This document shows, in pieces, positions 53,300 through 61,968 of a DNA stretch of 64,000 bases. Within the stretch, counting starts at the first letter, position 1; each line of letters starts with the position of its first letter. The notes below the pieces were generated by a model. That model did no database searches, was not told where the DNA came from, and saw only the letters and a list, made by a program, of their open reading frames with translations. The stretch is from CALANV01 sp036381615 (GTDB lineage: Bacteria; Pseudomonadota; Alphaproteobacteria; CACIAM-22H2): assembly GCA_036381615.1 (NCBI GenBank), contig DASVCL010000069.1, forward strand, positions 1-64,000. Direction: 5' to 3'. The position numbers were made by a program, and so were the translations under genes.

Positions 53300-55000
53300 A
53301 TGTTCCTGTTCGACATCGATCGTCTGCTGCGCGCGCACGATCCGCACTGGCGACGTCGCATCGCCGTGATCTTCACGCTCGCGGCGCTCACCAGCGCCGC
53401 CGTGGTGTTGCGGCCGCTGCCGATCAAGACTTTGCTCGAGCCGCCGTCGCCCGATTCGCCCTTCGGCCGGCTGGAGCAGTTCGTGTCGGGCGAGGTCGGC
53501 CGGCTGTGGCTCTATGTCGGCCTCGTCATCCTCATCGAGCTCGGCATTCTGGCGCTGCGGCTCGGCGTCGAGTACCGGGTGTCCCATCTGACCGAGCGGA
53601 TCAACCGTTCGATCCGCAACGACATCGTCGTGAAGCTGCTGCGTGGTCCGTGGCGAACGGCGGGCGGGGTCGGAGCGGGCGCGGTTCTCGCCGCGGCATC
53701 GGCGGACCTCGATTCGGTGCAGCGCCTGCTGCGCGAGGCGCTGGTTGCCGCCGGCGTCGCCGTTCTCCAGCTCACGCTGATGCTGGTGGTGATCTTCTTC
53801 GTCGAGATCTGGCTGTTCTGGATCCTCGCCGTCGAGGTCGCCGTGCTCGCCGCCGCGATCGCCTGGTACGCGGCCTGGCGCAAGCGCCACTATCTCGTGA
53901 AAATGTCGATCGAGGAGCGTTTCCTGAGCCTCCTGTCGACGCTCTATCACAAGAACCTCGACATCCGCTTCACCCGGCTCGGTGCTGCATTTCTCGCCCG
54001 GCTCACGGCGCTCGCCCGGCGCTTCTACGCCGTCCAGCTTCTGCTGTGGCGTCGGCACGGCGTCTACCACGGCGCGGTCGAATTCGTCATCGGTATCTCG
54101 GCGGCGCTGTCCCTCGTGCTGTTGTTCGTGCTGTCGGCGGGTGGCCCGCCGCCCGTGGGCAAGTTTCTCGTCTTCGCCTACTACACCGTACTGATCTTTC
54201 CCAACCTGTCGCAGATCGGCGAGGCATGGCCGATGATCAACGACGCCCGCGCGGCGCTGGGCCGGATCGAGGGAACGACCGCGGGCGCCGAACAGTTTCA
54301 CCACGCGCACGCCACGCCTGCGCGATTCGGCGACATCGTGTTCGACGAGGTTTCGCTGCGGAACGCGAACGGCGACGTCATTCTCGATCGCGCGTCGTTC
54401 GTCATCCGTCCCGGCGAGAAGGTCAGCCTGTTCGGCGAGAGCGGCACCGGAAAGACCTCGCTCCTGACGCTGCTGCTCGGGCTGCAGCCGCCGACATCGG
54501 GTCGCATCACGATCGACGGCCGCGACGTGCGCACGCTCTCGCTCGCCGACATCAAGCGGTTCTTCGTGTTCGCCCGTGCCCAGCCGGCGTTCGTGCCGGG
54601 TCGGGTCGACGAGAACATCGCCCTGTATCGCCGGCTGGACGAGGCCGACCTCCGCAACGTGCTCGAGCGTGCGCGCCTTGCCGCACGCCTCGCGGGCACG
54701 CGTGACGGCGTTCGTGCCGCGATCGGCGACAAGGGCGAGCCGTTCTCGGGCGGCGAACAGCAGCGGATCGCCTTCGCGCGCGTACTTCTGTCGGACGCGC
54801 CCTGCCTGATCCTCGACGAGGCGCTCAATTCGCTCGACGAGGAGTCCGAGCTGTGGATGCTGCGGCGCTTGATCTCTGCAACCGACGATCGCACCGTCAT
54901 CTGCGTTTCGCACCGGCGAAGCGCAGCGCTGCTGTTTCCTTATCGCATTGAAATTGCAAAGGGAGGCAAGGTCACGGTCGTACGACCGGCGAGCGAATAA
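53300..55000 (+). CDS. ABC transporter, fused permease and ATPase (exporter type)
   Basis: 566 aa from ATG 53300, with TTG 53267 as alternative. Residues about 25–320 are a type IV/ABC_membrane half with about six helices (AVIFTLAALTSAAVVLRPL, LYVGLVILIELGILAL, AGVAVLQLTLMLVVIFFV, KFLVFAYYTVLIFP). The nucleotide-binding part has Walker A GESGTGKTS, Q-loop region, signature FSGGEQQR, Walker B CLILDEAL and H-loop SHRRSA. The Walker-B Glu is retained, so it should hydrolyse ATP. It would act as a homodimer. Substrate unknown. Confidence 0.93.
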   Translation: MFLFDIDRLLRAHDPHWRRRIAVIFTLAALTSAAVVLRPLPIKTLLEPPSPDSPFGRLEQFVSGEVGRLWLYVGLVILIELGILALRLGVEYRVSHLTERINRSIRNDIVVKLLRGPWRTAGGVGAGAVLAAASADLDSVQRLLREALVAAGVAVLQLTLMLVVIFFVEIWLFWILAVEVAVLAAAIAWYAAWRKRHYLVKMSIEERFLSLLSTLYHKNLDIRFTRLGAAFLARLTALARRFYAVQLLLWRRHGVYHGAVEFVIGISAALSLVLLFVLSAGGPPPVGKFLVFAYYTVLIFPNLSQIGEAWPMINDARAALGRIEGTTAGAEQFHHAHATPARFGDIVFDEVSLRNANGDVILDRASFVIRPGEKVSLFGESGTGKTSLLTLLLGLQPPTSGRITIDGRDVRTLSLADIKRFFVFARAQPAFVPGRVDENIALYRRLDEADLRNVLERARLAARLAGTRDGVRAAIGDKGEPFSGGEQQRIAFARVLLSDAPCLILDEALNSLDEESELWMLRRLISATDDRTVICVSHRRSAALLFPYRIEIAKGGKVTVVRPASE

Positions 55001-55095
55001 GAGATACACAGTAAAATCACTTGCCAATCCTATAGGGCGGCGGGAAGCTACTTGAAAAATCAGAACACGAAACCGCGCCCCGAATGGGAGGACGA

Positions 55096-57150
55096 ATGCC
55101 CCGTAAGGAACCTTCGGGCCCGCGCTGTGCCGCACTCGTCGGGCCCTACCTCAGCGGTAAGACGACATTGCTCGAAAGCCTGCTCGCCACGACCGGCGCC
55201 ATCCCGCGAAAGGGATCGGTGAAGGAAGGCAGCTCCGTCGGCGATTCGGCGCCGGCGGCACGGGCACGCCACATGAGCGTGGAAATCAACGTCGCGACGA
55301 CCCAGTTCATGGACGAGAGCTGGACGTTCATCGACTGTCCGGGCTCGATCGAATTTGCGCACGAAAGCTACACGGCACTGATGGCCGCCGACGTCGCCGT
55401 CGTCGTGTGCGAGCCGGTGCCGGAGCGCGCGCTGATGCTGGCGCCGCTGCTCAAGTTCCTCGACGATCACCGGATCCCGCACGTGCTGTTCATCAACAAG
55501 ATCGACCAGGCGACGGCTCGTGTGCGTGACATTCTTGCGGCAATGCAGGCCGTTTCGGCCCGGCCGCTGGTTCTGCGTCACGTGCCGATCCGCGAGGGCG
55601 AGCGCATCGCCGGCTATGTCGACCTCGTCAGCGAGCGGGCCTACCAGTACAAGCCCGGTCAGGCGTCGGACCTCGTGTCCATTCCGCCGGACGTGATCGA
55701 CCGGGAAAAGGAAGCGCGTCAGAGTCTGCTCGAGACGCTGGCAGACTTCGACGACCGGCTGCTCGAACAGCTCGTCGAGGATACGGTCCCGCAGCGGGAC
55801 GAGATCTACGCGCATCTGACGCGGAACATGCGCGCCGACCGCATCGTGCCGGTGTTCTTCGGCTCGGCCGAACGCGATAACGGCGTCCGTCGTCTGCTCA
55901 AGATGCTGCGGCACGAAGCCCCTCCGGCAGCGGTGACGATGGACCGCCTCGATATTCCGGCGGACGGCGAACCGGTCGCGCAGGTGTTCAAGACGCAGTA
56001 CGCGGGGCATTCGGGCAAGGTGTCCTATGTGCGCGTGTGGCGCGGCCCCTTGACGGACGGCATGAGTCTGTCGGACGGCCGGACGACCGCGCGGATCGCG
56101 GGCGTGTTCCGGCCGCTCGGCACAAGCCTGAGCAAGCTGACCAGGGCGGAGACCGGCGAAGTCGTCGCGCTGGGGCGGCTTGACGGCATCACGACCGGCG
56201 CGACGCTCACGCCGTCCGGTGCGATCTTCGAGGGGATTGCGCCCTGGCCGTCGCCGCCGAGCCCGTGCTTCGCGCTCGCGATCGCGGCGGAGAAGCGGGC
56301 CGACGAGGTCAAGCTGTCCGGCGCGCTCCAGAAGATCACCGAGGAAGATCCCTCGCTGACGATCGAACACAATGCCGATACGAATGAGCACGTGCTGTGG
56401 GGGCAGGGCGAAATCCATCTCGCCGTGGCGCTCGAACGGCTCCGCACCCAGTACAACATGGCGGTCAGCGCCCGCCCGCCCCAGGTGCCGTACAAGGAGA
56501 CGATCCGCCGCGGCGTAACCCAGCATGCGCGCCACAAGCGGCAGACGGGCGGACACGGGCAGTTCGCGGACGTCAAGGTCGAGATCCGGCCGTTGCCGCG
56601 CGGCCAGGGCTTCACGTTCGAGGATCGCATCGTCGGCGGCGCCATACCGCGCAACTTCATCCCCGCGGTCGAGGACGGCATTCGCGAGTATCTCAACCGG
56701 GGGCCGCTCGGCTTCCCCGTCGTCGACGTCCACGTCACACTGTTCGACGGCCAGTATCACGACGTCGACAGCTCGGACCAGGCGTTCAAGACGGCGGGTG
56801 CCATGGCCATGCGCGAGGGGATGCCGAAATGCGAGCCGGTGCTCCTCGAGCCGATCTGCAAGGTGACGATCGCCGTGCCGAACGAGTTCACGTCCAAGGT
56901 GCAGCGCCTCATCCCGCAGCGACGCGGGCAGATCCTCGGCTTCGATGCACGCCCGGGCTGGGATGGCTGGGACGAGGTGCAGGCCTTCCTGCCGCAGGCC
57001 GAGATGCACGACCTGATCGTCGAGCTGCGCTCGGCGACGATGGGCGTGGGCACCTTCGAGTGGTCGTTCGATCACTTGGCGGAGCTGACCGGAAAGCTCG
57101 CCGAGCGCGTGGTGAGTCGCAGCCGCGTCGAGGAAAAGGTCGCGACGTAG
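55096..57150 (+). CDS. EF-G-like translation GTPase (variant switch regions)
   Basis: 684 aa from ATG 55096, behind GGGAGG (55086–55091). Domain order is that of EF-G: G domain (1–260), OB domain II (VFKTQYAGHSGKVSYVRVWRG), domain III, domain IV (QTGGHGQFADVKVEIRPL, EYLNRGPLGFPVVDVHVTLFDGQYHDVDSSDQAF), domain V (EPVLLEPICKVTIAVPNEF). G1 GPYLSGKTT and G4 NKID are intact. Switch II reads DCPGSIEF where canonical EF-G has DTPGHVDF: the catalytic His is Ser84. Switch I lacks the RGIT effector loop (RARHMSVEINV). It is a paralogue such as FusA2, not the main translocase. Confidence 0.9.
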   Translation: MPRKEPSGPRCAALVGPYLSGKTTLLESLLATTGAIPRKGSVKEGSSVGDSAPAARARHMSVEINVATTQFMDESWTFIDCPGSIEFAHESYTALMAADVAVVVCEPVPERALMLAPLLKFLDDHRIPHVLFINKIDQATARVRDILAAMQAVSARPLVLRHVPIREGERIAGYVDLVSERAYQYKPGQASDLVSIPPDVIDREKEARQSLLETLADFDDRLLEQLVEDTVPQRDEIYAHLTRNMRADRIVPVFFGSAERDNGVRRLLKMLRHEAPPAAVTMDRLDIPADGEPVAQVFKTQYAGHSGKVSYVRVWRGPLTDGMSLSDGRTTARIAGVFRPLGTSLSKLTRAETGEVVALGRLDGITTGATLTPSGAIFEGIAPWPSPPSPCFALAIAAEKRADEVKLSGALQKITEEDPSLTIEHNADTNEHVLWGQGEIHLAVALERLRTQYNMAVSARPPQVPYKETIRRGVTQHARHKRQTGGHGQFADVKVEIRPLPRGQGFTFEDRIVGGAIPRNFIPAVEDGIREYLNRGPLGFPVVDVHVTLFDGQYHDVDSSDQAFKTAGAMAMREGMPKCEPVLLEPICKVTIAVPNEFTSKVQRLIPQRRGQILGFDARPGWDGWDEVQAFLPQAEMHDLIVELRSATMGVGTFEWSFDHLAELTGKLAERVVSRSRVEEKVAT

Positions 57151-57375
57151 CACCGGTCTTGCGCCCGCGGCCCTGCGGCCGGGGCGGGCGCGTCGCCGGC
57201 CGCCGGCCCCGTGCATCGATCGCAACTGCCTCGGGGCCGGCGGCGTCTTCGGCGCGCAATCTCATCGCCGCGCATCTCCCCGGCTCCTGCCGTCCCTTCA
57301 GGGGTACCTCCAACACGCCCGGACCCAGTCGCGTTGCCGTTCGTTCGTCGCATGGCTGGCCCGCCGGCCGAGCAG

Positions 57376-57404
57376 TTGAGTTTAAGCTCGATTGATTATA
57401 TGGT
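57376..57404 (+). promoter_or_regulatory. Likely promoter of dps
   Basis: −35 TTGAGT (57376–57381), 17-bp spacer, −10 TATGGT (57399–57404). The ICE-like palindrome begins 11 bp after the −10, nearly the same offset as before ahpC. Confidence 0.45.
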
Positions 57405-57414
57405 TATGTCGTAC

Positions 57415-57431
57415 TTTAGATAGATTCTAAA
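57415..57431. promoter_or_regulatory. ICE/Irr-like palindrome before dps
   Basis: TTTAGAT-AGA-TTCTAAA: seven-base arms with a three-base centre and one mismatch to the ICE consensus TTTAGAA-N3-TTCTAAA. It lies 28 bp before the dps ATG. It matches the element before ahpC (49436–49450). Confidence 0.65.
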
Positions 57432-57458
57432 TCGTCTCCGGACGGGAAAGGAGCAGAT

Positions 57459-57965
57459 ATGGCTGAGGCGCACACCAAGGAACGCACTACGGCGAAGGCG
57501 CGGGCTCCGCGCGTGAACGACGCCACCCGGGCGGTCTCGGAAGCATTGGCGCGGGCGCTCGCCAACACTTACACGCTCTATCTCAAGACCCATAACTACC
57601 ATTGGAATGTGACGGGGCCGCAATTCGCGTCGCTGCATACCCTGTTCGAGACGCAGTACACCGAGCTTGCGGCCGCCGTGGACACGATCGCGGAACGCAT
57701 TCGCGCCCTCGGCCACGTGGCGCCGGGCAGCTACAGCGCCTTCGCGCGGCTGGGCGAGATCAACGAAGCGCCGGATCAGCCGCCGTCCGCGATGGACATG
57801 GTCCGCGATCTCGCCGCCGACAACGAGACGCTCGTGCGCATCGCCGAGGATGTGAACCGCATTGCCGACGAGCACGGTGACGTCGCCTCCGGCGACCTCA
57901 TGATCGAGCGCATGCAGGTGCACGCCAAGGCGGCCTGGATGCTGCGCGCGCATCTCGAGGGCTGA
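57459..57965 (+). CDS. dps: Dps family DNA-binding protein / miniferritin
   Basis: A 168-aa Dps. The ferroxidase centre is at the dimer interface: LYLKTHNYHWNVTGPQFASLHTLFETQYTELAAAVDTIAERIRALGH supplies the conserved His, Asp and Glu. A Lys/Arg-rich N-terminal tail (MAEAHTKERTTAKARAPR) is of the kind that binds DNA. It stores Fe2+ oxidised by H2O2, so it works with AhpC. GGAAAGGAG precedes the ATG. A GC palindrome at 58001–58038 follows. Confidence 0.95.
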   Translation: MAEAHTKERTTAKARAPRVNDATRAVSEALARALANTYTLYLKTHNYHWNVTGPQFASLHTLFETQYTELAAAVDTIAERIRALGHVAPGSYSAFARLGEINEAPDQPPSAMDMVRDLAADNETLVRIAEDVNRIADEHGDVASGDLMIERMQVHAKAAWMLRAHLEG

Positions 57966-58000
57966 GGGCGGCGCGCTTCGCGTTGCGCCATCTCAGATCC

Positions 58001-58038
58001 GTCGTCGCCCCGGTCCGGATCGAGGCCGGGGTGACGAC
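58001..58038. repeat. Long GC palindrome after dps
   Basis: Arms GTCGTCGCCCCGG (58001–58013) and CCGGGGTGACGAC (58026–58038) pair over 13 positions with one G·T, around a 12-base loop. No T-run follows. It resembles the palindromic intergenic (REP-like) elements common in alphaproteobacteria with CGTC...GACG ends. I saw no other good copy in the window. Confidence 0.5.
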
Positions 58039-58204
58039 GCAAGCCCGCGCGCGACGATCCGCGCCCGCAGTATGTGCAACCGCCGATCGTTGCGCGCGGC
58101 ACGGACGACATCTCGCACGGGCTACCCCTCCTAACCCCTTGCCGACGGGGTTTCGGCTTCACGAAAGTTCCAAGGATCTGCAACGGAACTGACGTCATTC
58201 CGTC

Positions 58205-59038
58205 GTGAAGCCGGTCAATCCGCCGATCCTGGCCCTGTCGCCCGCGCGGCGATTGCGCAACCTCGTCCTCGATCAGGCGCGGCGCCTTTGCGCGCTCGTG
58301 TGCGCGATCGCGCTTGCGGCATGGCGCGACCGTCGCATCCGCGCCCTCGGGCTGAGCGTCCTCGCGATCGATTTCCTGTTCATCGCCATCAATTTCCTGG
58401 TCAAACTCTCGAAGGCCACGCGCAAGATCACGCTCGACATGAGCGCGTTCGACAAGCCGTATCTGTCGCTGGACTGGGATGGCGGCTTGCCGGAGATCTT
58501 CGGCTATGTCCAGACGGCGGCGACGGCGCTGCTGCTGTTGGCGCTGGCACGCCGGACCGGTCGGGCGATGTACGCTGCGCTCGGCGGCATTTTCCTCGTC
58601 ATCCTCGCCGACGATGCGCTGATGATCCACGAAACCCTGGGCGACGCCATCGCCATGGACTTGAACCTGCCGTGGTTCGTGGGACTGCGTCCGCAGGACT
58701 TCGGCGAACTCGCCGCCGATGGCGGCATGCTCCTGTTGGTCGGGGCGCTGTTCGTCTACGGCATCCGGCGCTCTGACCGCGACGACATCGACGTGGCGCT
58801 GCTTTTCGCGGCCATCGTCGGCGCCATCGCGTTCTTCGGCGTCGTCGTGGATATGCTCGTGATCGAGCTGTATTACGGGCTGTCCCGTCGCTTCGCGCGT
58901 CTGCTCAGCGTGCTCGAGGACGGCGGCGAACTGGTCGGCATGACGCTCGCGCTGCTCGTGGCCGTGACGTTGTATGCGGGGCGTCACCTCTCCGTGCCGG
59001 CGACCCGGCGCAAGAGGATCGAAAAGACGAAGCCGTAG
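58205..59038 (+). CDS. Uncharacterised polytopic membrane protein with DDxxxxHE motif
   Basis: 277 aa from GTG 58205. About seven helices: after a basic, amphipathic N-terminal segment come ALGLSVLAIDFLFIAINFLV, GYVQTAATALLLLALA, AALGGIFLVILADDALMIHE, MLLLVGALFVYGI, LLFAAIVGAIAFFGVVVDML and LVGMTLALLVAVTLY. Charged residues sit inside or beside helices: Asp-Asp and His-Glu (ADDALMIHETLGD), Asp in VVVDMLVIE, and EDGGELVGM. This pattern is seen in a widespread family without known function. The buried acidic and His residues could bind a metal. It is followed by the convergent pyruvate kinase gene. Confidence 0.75.
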   Translation: MKPVNPPILALSPARRLRNLVLDQARRLCALVCAIALAAWRDRRIRALGLSVLAIDFLFIAINFLVKLSKATRKITLDMSAFDKPYLSLDWDGGLPEIFGYVQTAATALLLLALARRTGRAMYAALGGIFLVILADDALMIHETLGDAIAMDLNLPWFVGLRPQDFGELAADGGMLLLVGALFVYGIRRSDRDDIDVALLFAAIVGAIAFFGVVVDMLVIELYYGLSRRFARLLSVLEDGGELVGMTLALLVAVTLYAGRHLSVPATRRKRIEKTKP

Positions 59039-59160
59039 TCGCTGGCACGTCGGTCTTCTTGGCGGGCGAGACGGCCGTCGAACGGCGCCGCTCTCCCGAT
59101 CTGCGGCCGTCCGGCCGCGGCGCAGGCGATCCGGGGTTCGTGCCGGATGCGAGGATGCGC

Positions 59161-60579
59161 TCAGTCGCCCACCCAGGCGACGCGCAGGATGTTGGTCGCG
59201 CCCGGTGTGCCGAACGGCACGCCGGCGGTGATCACCAGGCGATCGCCGAGCTTGGCGAATTCCTCGCGGCGTGCGACGGCGACGGCCTTCTCCACCATGT
59301 CCTGGAAGCTCCTGACGTCTTCGGTGACGACGGCGTGCACGCCCCAGGCGAGCGACAGCCGGCGCGCGGCGGCGATGTTCTCGGTCACGCACAGGATCGG
59401 CACGTCGGGGCGCTCGCGCGACGCGCGGAGCGTGGTGGACCCGGACGTCGTGTAGGTGACGATCGCCGACGCGCGAAGGGTGTGGGCAATCTGGCGTGCC
59501 GCGGCAGTGATCGCGTCGGATGACGTCGCCTCGGGTTCCGCGTGGTCGGCATCGACGATGCGGCGGAAGAGCGGGTCGCGCTCGACGCGCTCGATGATGC
59601 GGTTCATGATCGTGACCGCCTCGATCGGATAGCTGCCGGACGCGGTCTCGGCCGACAGCATGACGGCGTCGGCGCCGTCATAGACGGCGGTCGCGACGTC
59701 GGATGCCTCGGCGCGCGTCGGCGCGGGGGCGTTCACCATCGATTCCAGCATCTGCGTCGCGACGATCACGGGTTTGCCGGCGCGGCGGCAGGCGCGCAGG
59801 ATGTGTTTTTGCAGACTGGGCACGTCCTCGGGCGGCAGTTCGACGCCGAGGTCGCCGCGGGCTACCATGACTGCATCGGACAGCTCGACGATCTCGTTGA
59901 GACGGTCGATGGCGGCCGGCTTCTCCAGCTTCGCCATCAACGCGGCGCGTCCGGCGATCAGCCGTCGTCCCTCGGCGATGTCGTCGGGGCGCTGCACGAA
60001 CGACATCGCCACCCAGTCGACGCCGAGATCGAGACCGAAGGTGAGGTCCCGACGATCCTTTTCGGTGAGCGGCGACAGCGGCAGGACGACGCCCGGCACG
60101 TTGACGCCCTTGCGGTCGGACAGCACGCCGCCGGTCACGACCTTGGTTCGGCAGAAACCCTGCCCGCTCTCGACGATCTGCAGCCGGATACGCCCGTCGT
60201 CCAGCAGCAGGTCGGCGCCCTCGCTGATCGCGGCGAAGATTTCGGGGTGCGGCAGCGGCGCGCGTGTCGCGTCGCCCGGCGTCGGGTCGAGGTCGAGCCG
60301 GAACTCGGCCCCTGGTTCCAGTCTGACCTTGCCGTCGCGAAAGGTGCCGACCCTCAGCTTCGGTCCCTGCAGGTCCAGGAGGATGCTGATCGGCCGGCCG
60401 AGTCGCGCCTCGAGCGCGCGGATCGCCTGCACGCGCGCGCGGTGGTCGTCGTGCGTGCCGTGGCTGAAGTTCAGGCGGAAAACGTCGACGCCGGCGCGGA
60501 ACAGCGCTTCGATGCGTTCGGGCGTGGATGTCGCGGGCCCGAGGGTGGCGACGATTTTCGTCGATCTGTGCCGTCGCAT
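59161..60579 (-). CDS. pyk: Pyruvate kinase
   Basis: A 472-aa glycolytic enzyme. TKIVATLGPATSTPERIEALFRAGVDVFRLNFSHG, catalytic-Lys region MAKLEKPAAIDRLNEIVELSDAVMVARGDLGVELP, and QMLESMVNAPAPTRAEASDVATAVYDGADAVMLSAETASG cover the barrel. The C-terminal alpha/beta domain (IVTYTTSGSTTLRASRERPDVPILCVTENIAAARRL) would hold allosteric sites. Glycerate 2-kinase lies next upstream on the same strand (56 bp), so both may serve glyoxylate/glycerate use. Confidence 0.97.
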   Translation of the reverse strand: MRRHRSTKIVATLGPATSTPERIEALFRAGVDVFRLNFSHGTHDDHRARVQAIRALEARLGRPISILLDLQGPKLRVGTFRDGKVRLEPGAEFRLDLDPTPGDATRAPLPHPEIFAAISEGADLLLDDGRIRLQIVESGQGFCRTKVVTGGVLSDRKGVNVPGVVLPLSPLTEKDRRDLTFGLDLGVDWVAMSFVQRPDDIAEGRRLIAGRAALMAKLEKPAAIDRLNEIVELSDAVMVARGDLGVELPPEDVPSLQKHILRACRRAGKPVIVATQMLESMVNAPAPTRAEASDVATAVYDGADAVMLSAETASGSYPIEAVTIMNRIIERVERDPLFRRIVDADHAEPEATSSDAITAAARQIAHTLRASAIVTYTTSGSTTLRASRERPDVPILCVTENIAAARRLSLAWGVHAVVTEDVRSFQDMVEKAVAVARREEFAKLGDRLVITAGVPFGTPGATNILRVAWVGD

Positions 60580-60634
60580 GGCGTGGTCAATGTAGCGTCA
60601 GATTCCCGTGAGTTCGAGCGGTTATGTTCGCGGC

Positions 60635-61906
60635 TTACGCCGGAGGCAGAACGAGAATCGCCCTGAAGTCGTTCACGTTGGTCAGCGTCGGTCCGGTAAT
60701 GACGAGGTCGTCCAGCCGCGAAAAGAACGTATAGGCGTCGTTGTCGGCGAGCATGGCACGGGCGTCGAGCCCGGCTGCGCGGGCGCGTGCGAGACTGTCG
60801 GGGCCGGTCAGCGCACCCGCATTGTCCTCGGTGCCGTCGATGCCGTCGGTATCGCCGGCAAGCGCATGGATGCTCGCCGCGCCGTCGAGTGCGACCGTCA
60901 GGCCCAGCAGGTACTCGACGTTGCGGCCGCCGCGGCCTTTACCCCGCACGGTGACCGTCGTTTCGCCCCCCGACAGGATCACGGCTGGTGGCGTCACGGC
61001 GCCGCGCCCCGCCGCGATCTCGCGCGCAAGGCGCGCCTGATCCTGGCCGACGATCCGCGCCTCGCCCTCGATCGCATCGCCCAAAATCAGTGGCGTCACG
61101 CCGGCAGCGCGGGCAAGGTCCGCGGCCGCCGCGAGCGATGCCTTGGGGCTGGCGATCATCCGGTATTCGGCTGTCGCCAGGCGCGGATCGCCCGGCTTCA
61201 GCGACTCGGCGTCCGGTCGGGCGAGATGTGCGGCGATCGCCGGCGACGGCACGATGCCGTATTTCGCCAGCACGGAAGCCGCGTCCGCGCGGGTCGTCGG
61301 ATCGGGCACGGTCGGTCCCGAGGCGATCACCGCCGGATCGTCGCCCGGCACGTCGGAGATTGCCAGGGTCACCACGCGCGCCGGATGGGCTGCCGCGGCC
61401 AGCCGTCCGCCATTGATGCGCGACAGATGCTTGCGCACGCAGTTCATGTCGTGGATGGTCGCGCCGGATTTGAGCAGCGCCGCGGTAAGGGCCTGCATGT
61501 CGGCAAGCTCGATCCCCGGCGCGGGCAGCGTGAGCAGCGCCGATCCCCCGCCCGAGATCAGGCACAGCACGAGATCGTCCGGCGTCAGGCCGGCGACCAA
61601 GTCCAGCATGCGGGCCGCAGCCGCGCGACCCTTCTCGTCGGGCACCGGATGCGCGGCCTCGACGATCTCGATCTCGCGGCACGGCACCGCGTGGCCGTAG
61701 CGCGTGACGACCAGCCCTTCGAGCGGCGGCCCGTAGTGTTCTTCGACCGCGCGCGCCATCGCCGCCGATGCCTTGCCGGCGCCGATGACGAGGATGCGAC
61801 CGCGGGGCCGCGGCGGCAGCGCCGCCGGCACGCACTGCCTGGGATCGGCTGCCGCGATCGCGGCCATGAACAGGCGGCGGAGAAACTGGCGCGGGTCTTC
61901 GGACAC
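60635..61906 (-). CDS. Glycerate 2-kinase (GckA/TtuD, MOFRL family)
   Basis: 423 aa from GTG 61906. The start is judged from SEDPRQFLRRLFMAAIAAADPRQC, conserved in the family; longer frames upstream overlap the EamA gene. Signatures: ILVIGAGKASAAMARAVEEHYG, CLISGGGSALLTLPA, CVRKHLSRINGGRLA, AISDVPGDDPAVIASGPTVPDP and the MOFRL GGRNVEYLLGL. It phosphorylates D-glycerate to 2-phosphoglycerate in the glyoxylate, tartrate or serine-cycle routes. Pyruvate kinase directly downstream fits this flow. Confidence 0.92.
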   Translation of the reverse strand: MSEDPRQFLRRLFMAAIAAADPRQCVPAALPPRPRGRILVIGAGKASAAMARAVEEHYGPPLEGLVVTRYGHAVPCREIEIVEAAHPVPDEKGRAAAARMLDLVAGLTPDDLVLCLISGGGSALLTLPAPGIELADMQALTAALLKSGATIHDMNCVRKHLSRINGGRLAAAAHPARVVTLAISDVPGDDPAVIASGPTVPDPTTRADAASVLAKYGIVPSPAIAAHLARPDAESLKPGDPRLATAEYRMIASPKASLAAAADLARAAGVTPLILGDAIEGEARIVGQDQARLAREIAAGRGAVTPPAVILSGGETTVTVRGKGRGGRNVEYLLGLTVALDGAASIHALAGDTDGIDGTEDNAGALTGPDSLARARAAGLDARAMLADNDAYTFFSRLDDLVITGPTLTNVNDFRAILVLPPA

Positions 61907-61968
61907 GTCGGACTCCCTCGTTCCGGGGGGCCGACCGTGTCGCGAATTGCCGCGCCGATCAAGTCCGG

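Larger units (their letters stand above)
57151..57458. other. 308-bp intergenic region before dps
   Basis: An interrupted GC hairpin near 57164–57195, without T-run, follows the EF-G-like gene. The right half carries the dps promoter and an ICE-like palindrome, described separately. The middle (57200–57370) shows no gene, repeat or tRNA I can support. Confidence 0.5.

Noticed and set aside
57151..58204. Possible tRNA genes in the gaps around dps
   Set aside because: I looked for the T-loop GTTCGA pattern with acceptor pairing and found none. The palindrome at 58001–58038 has no cloverleaf.
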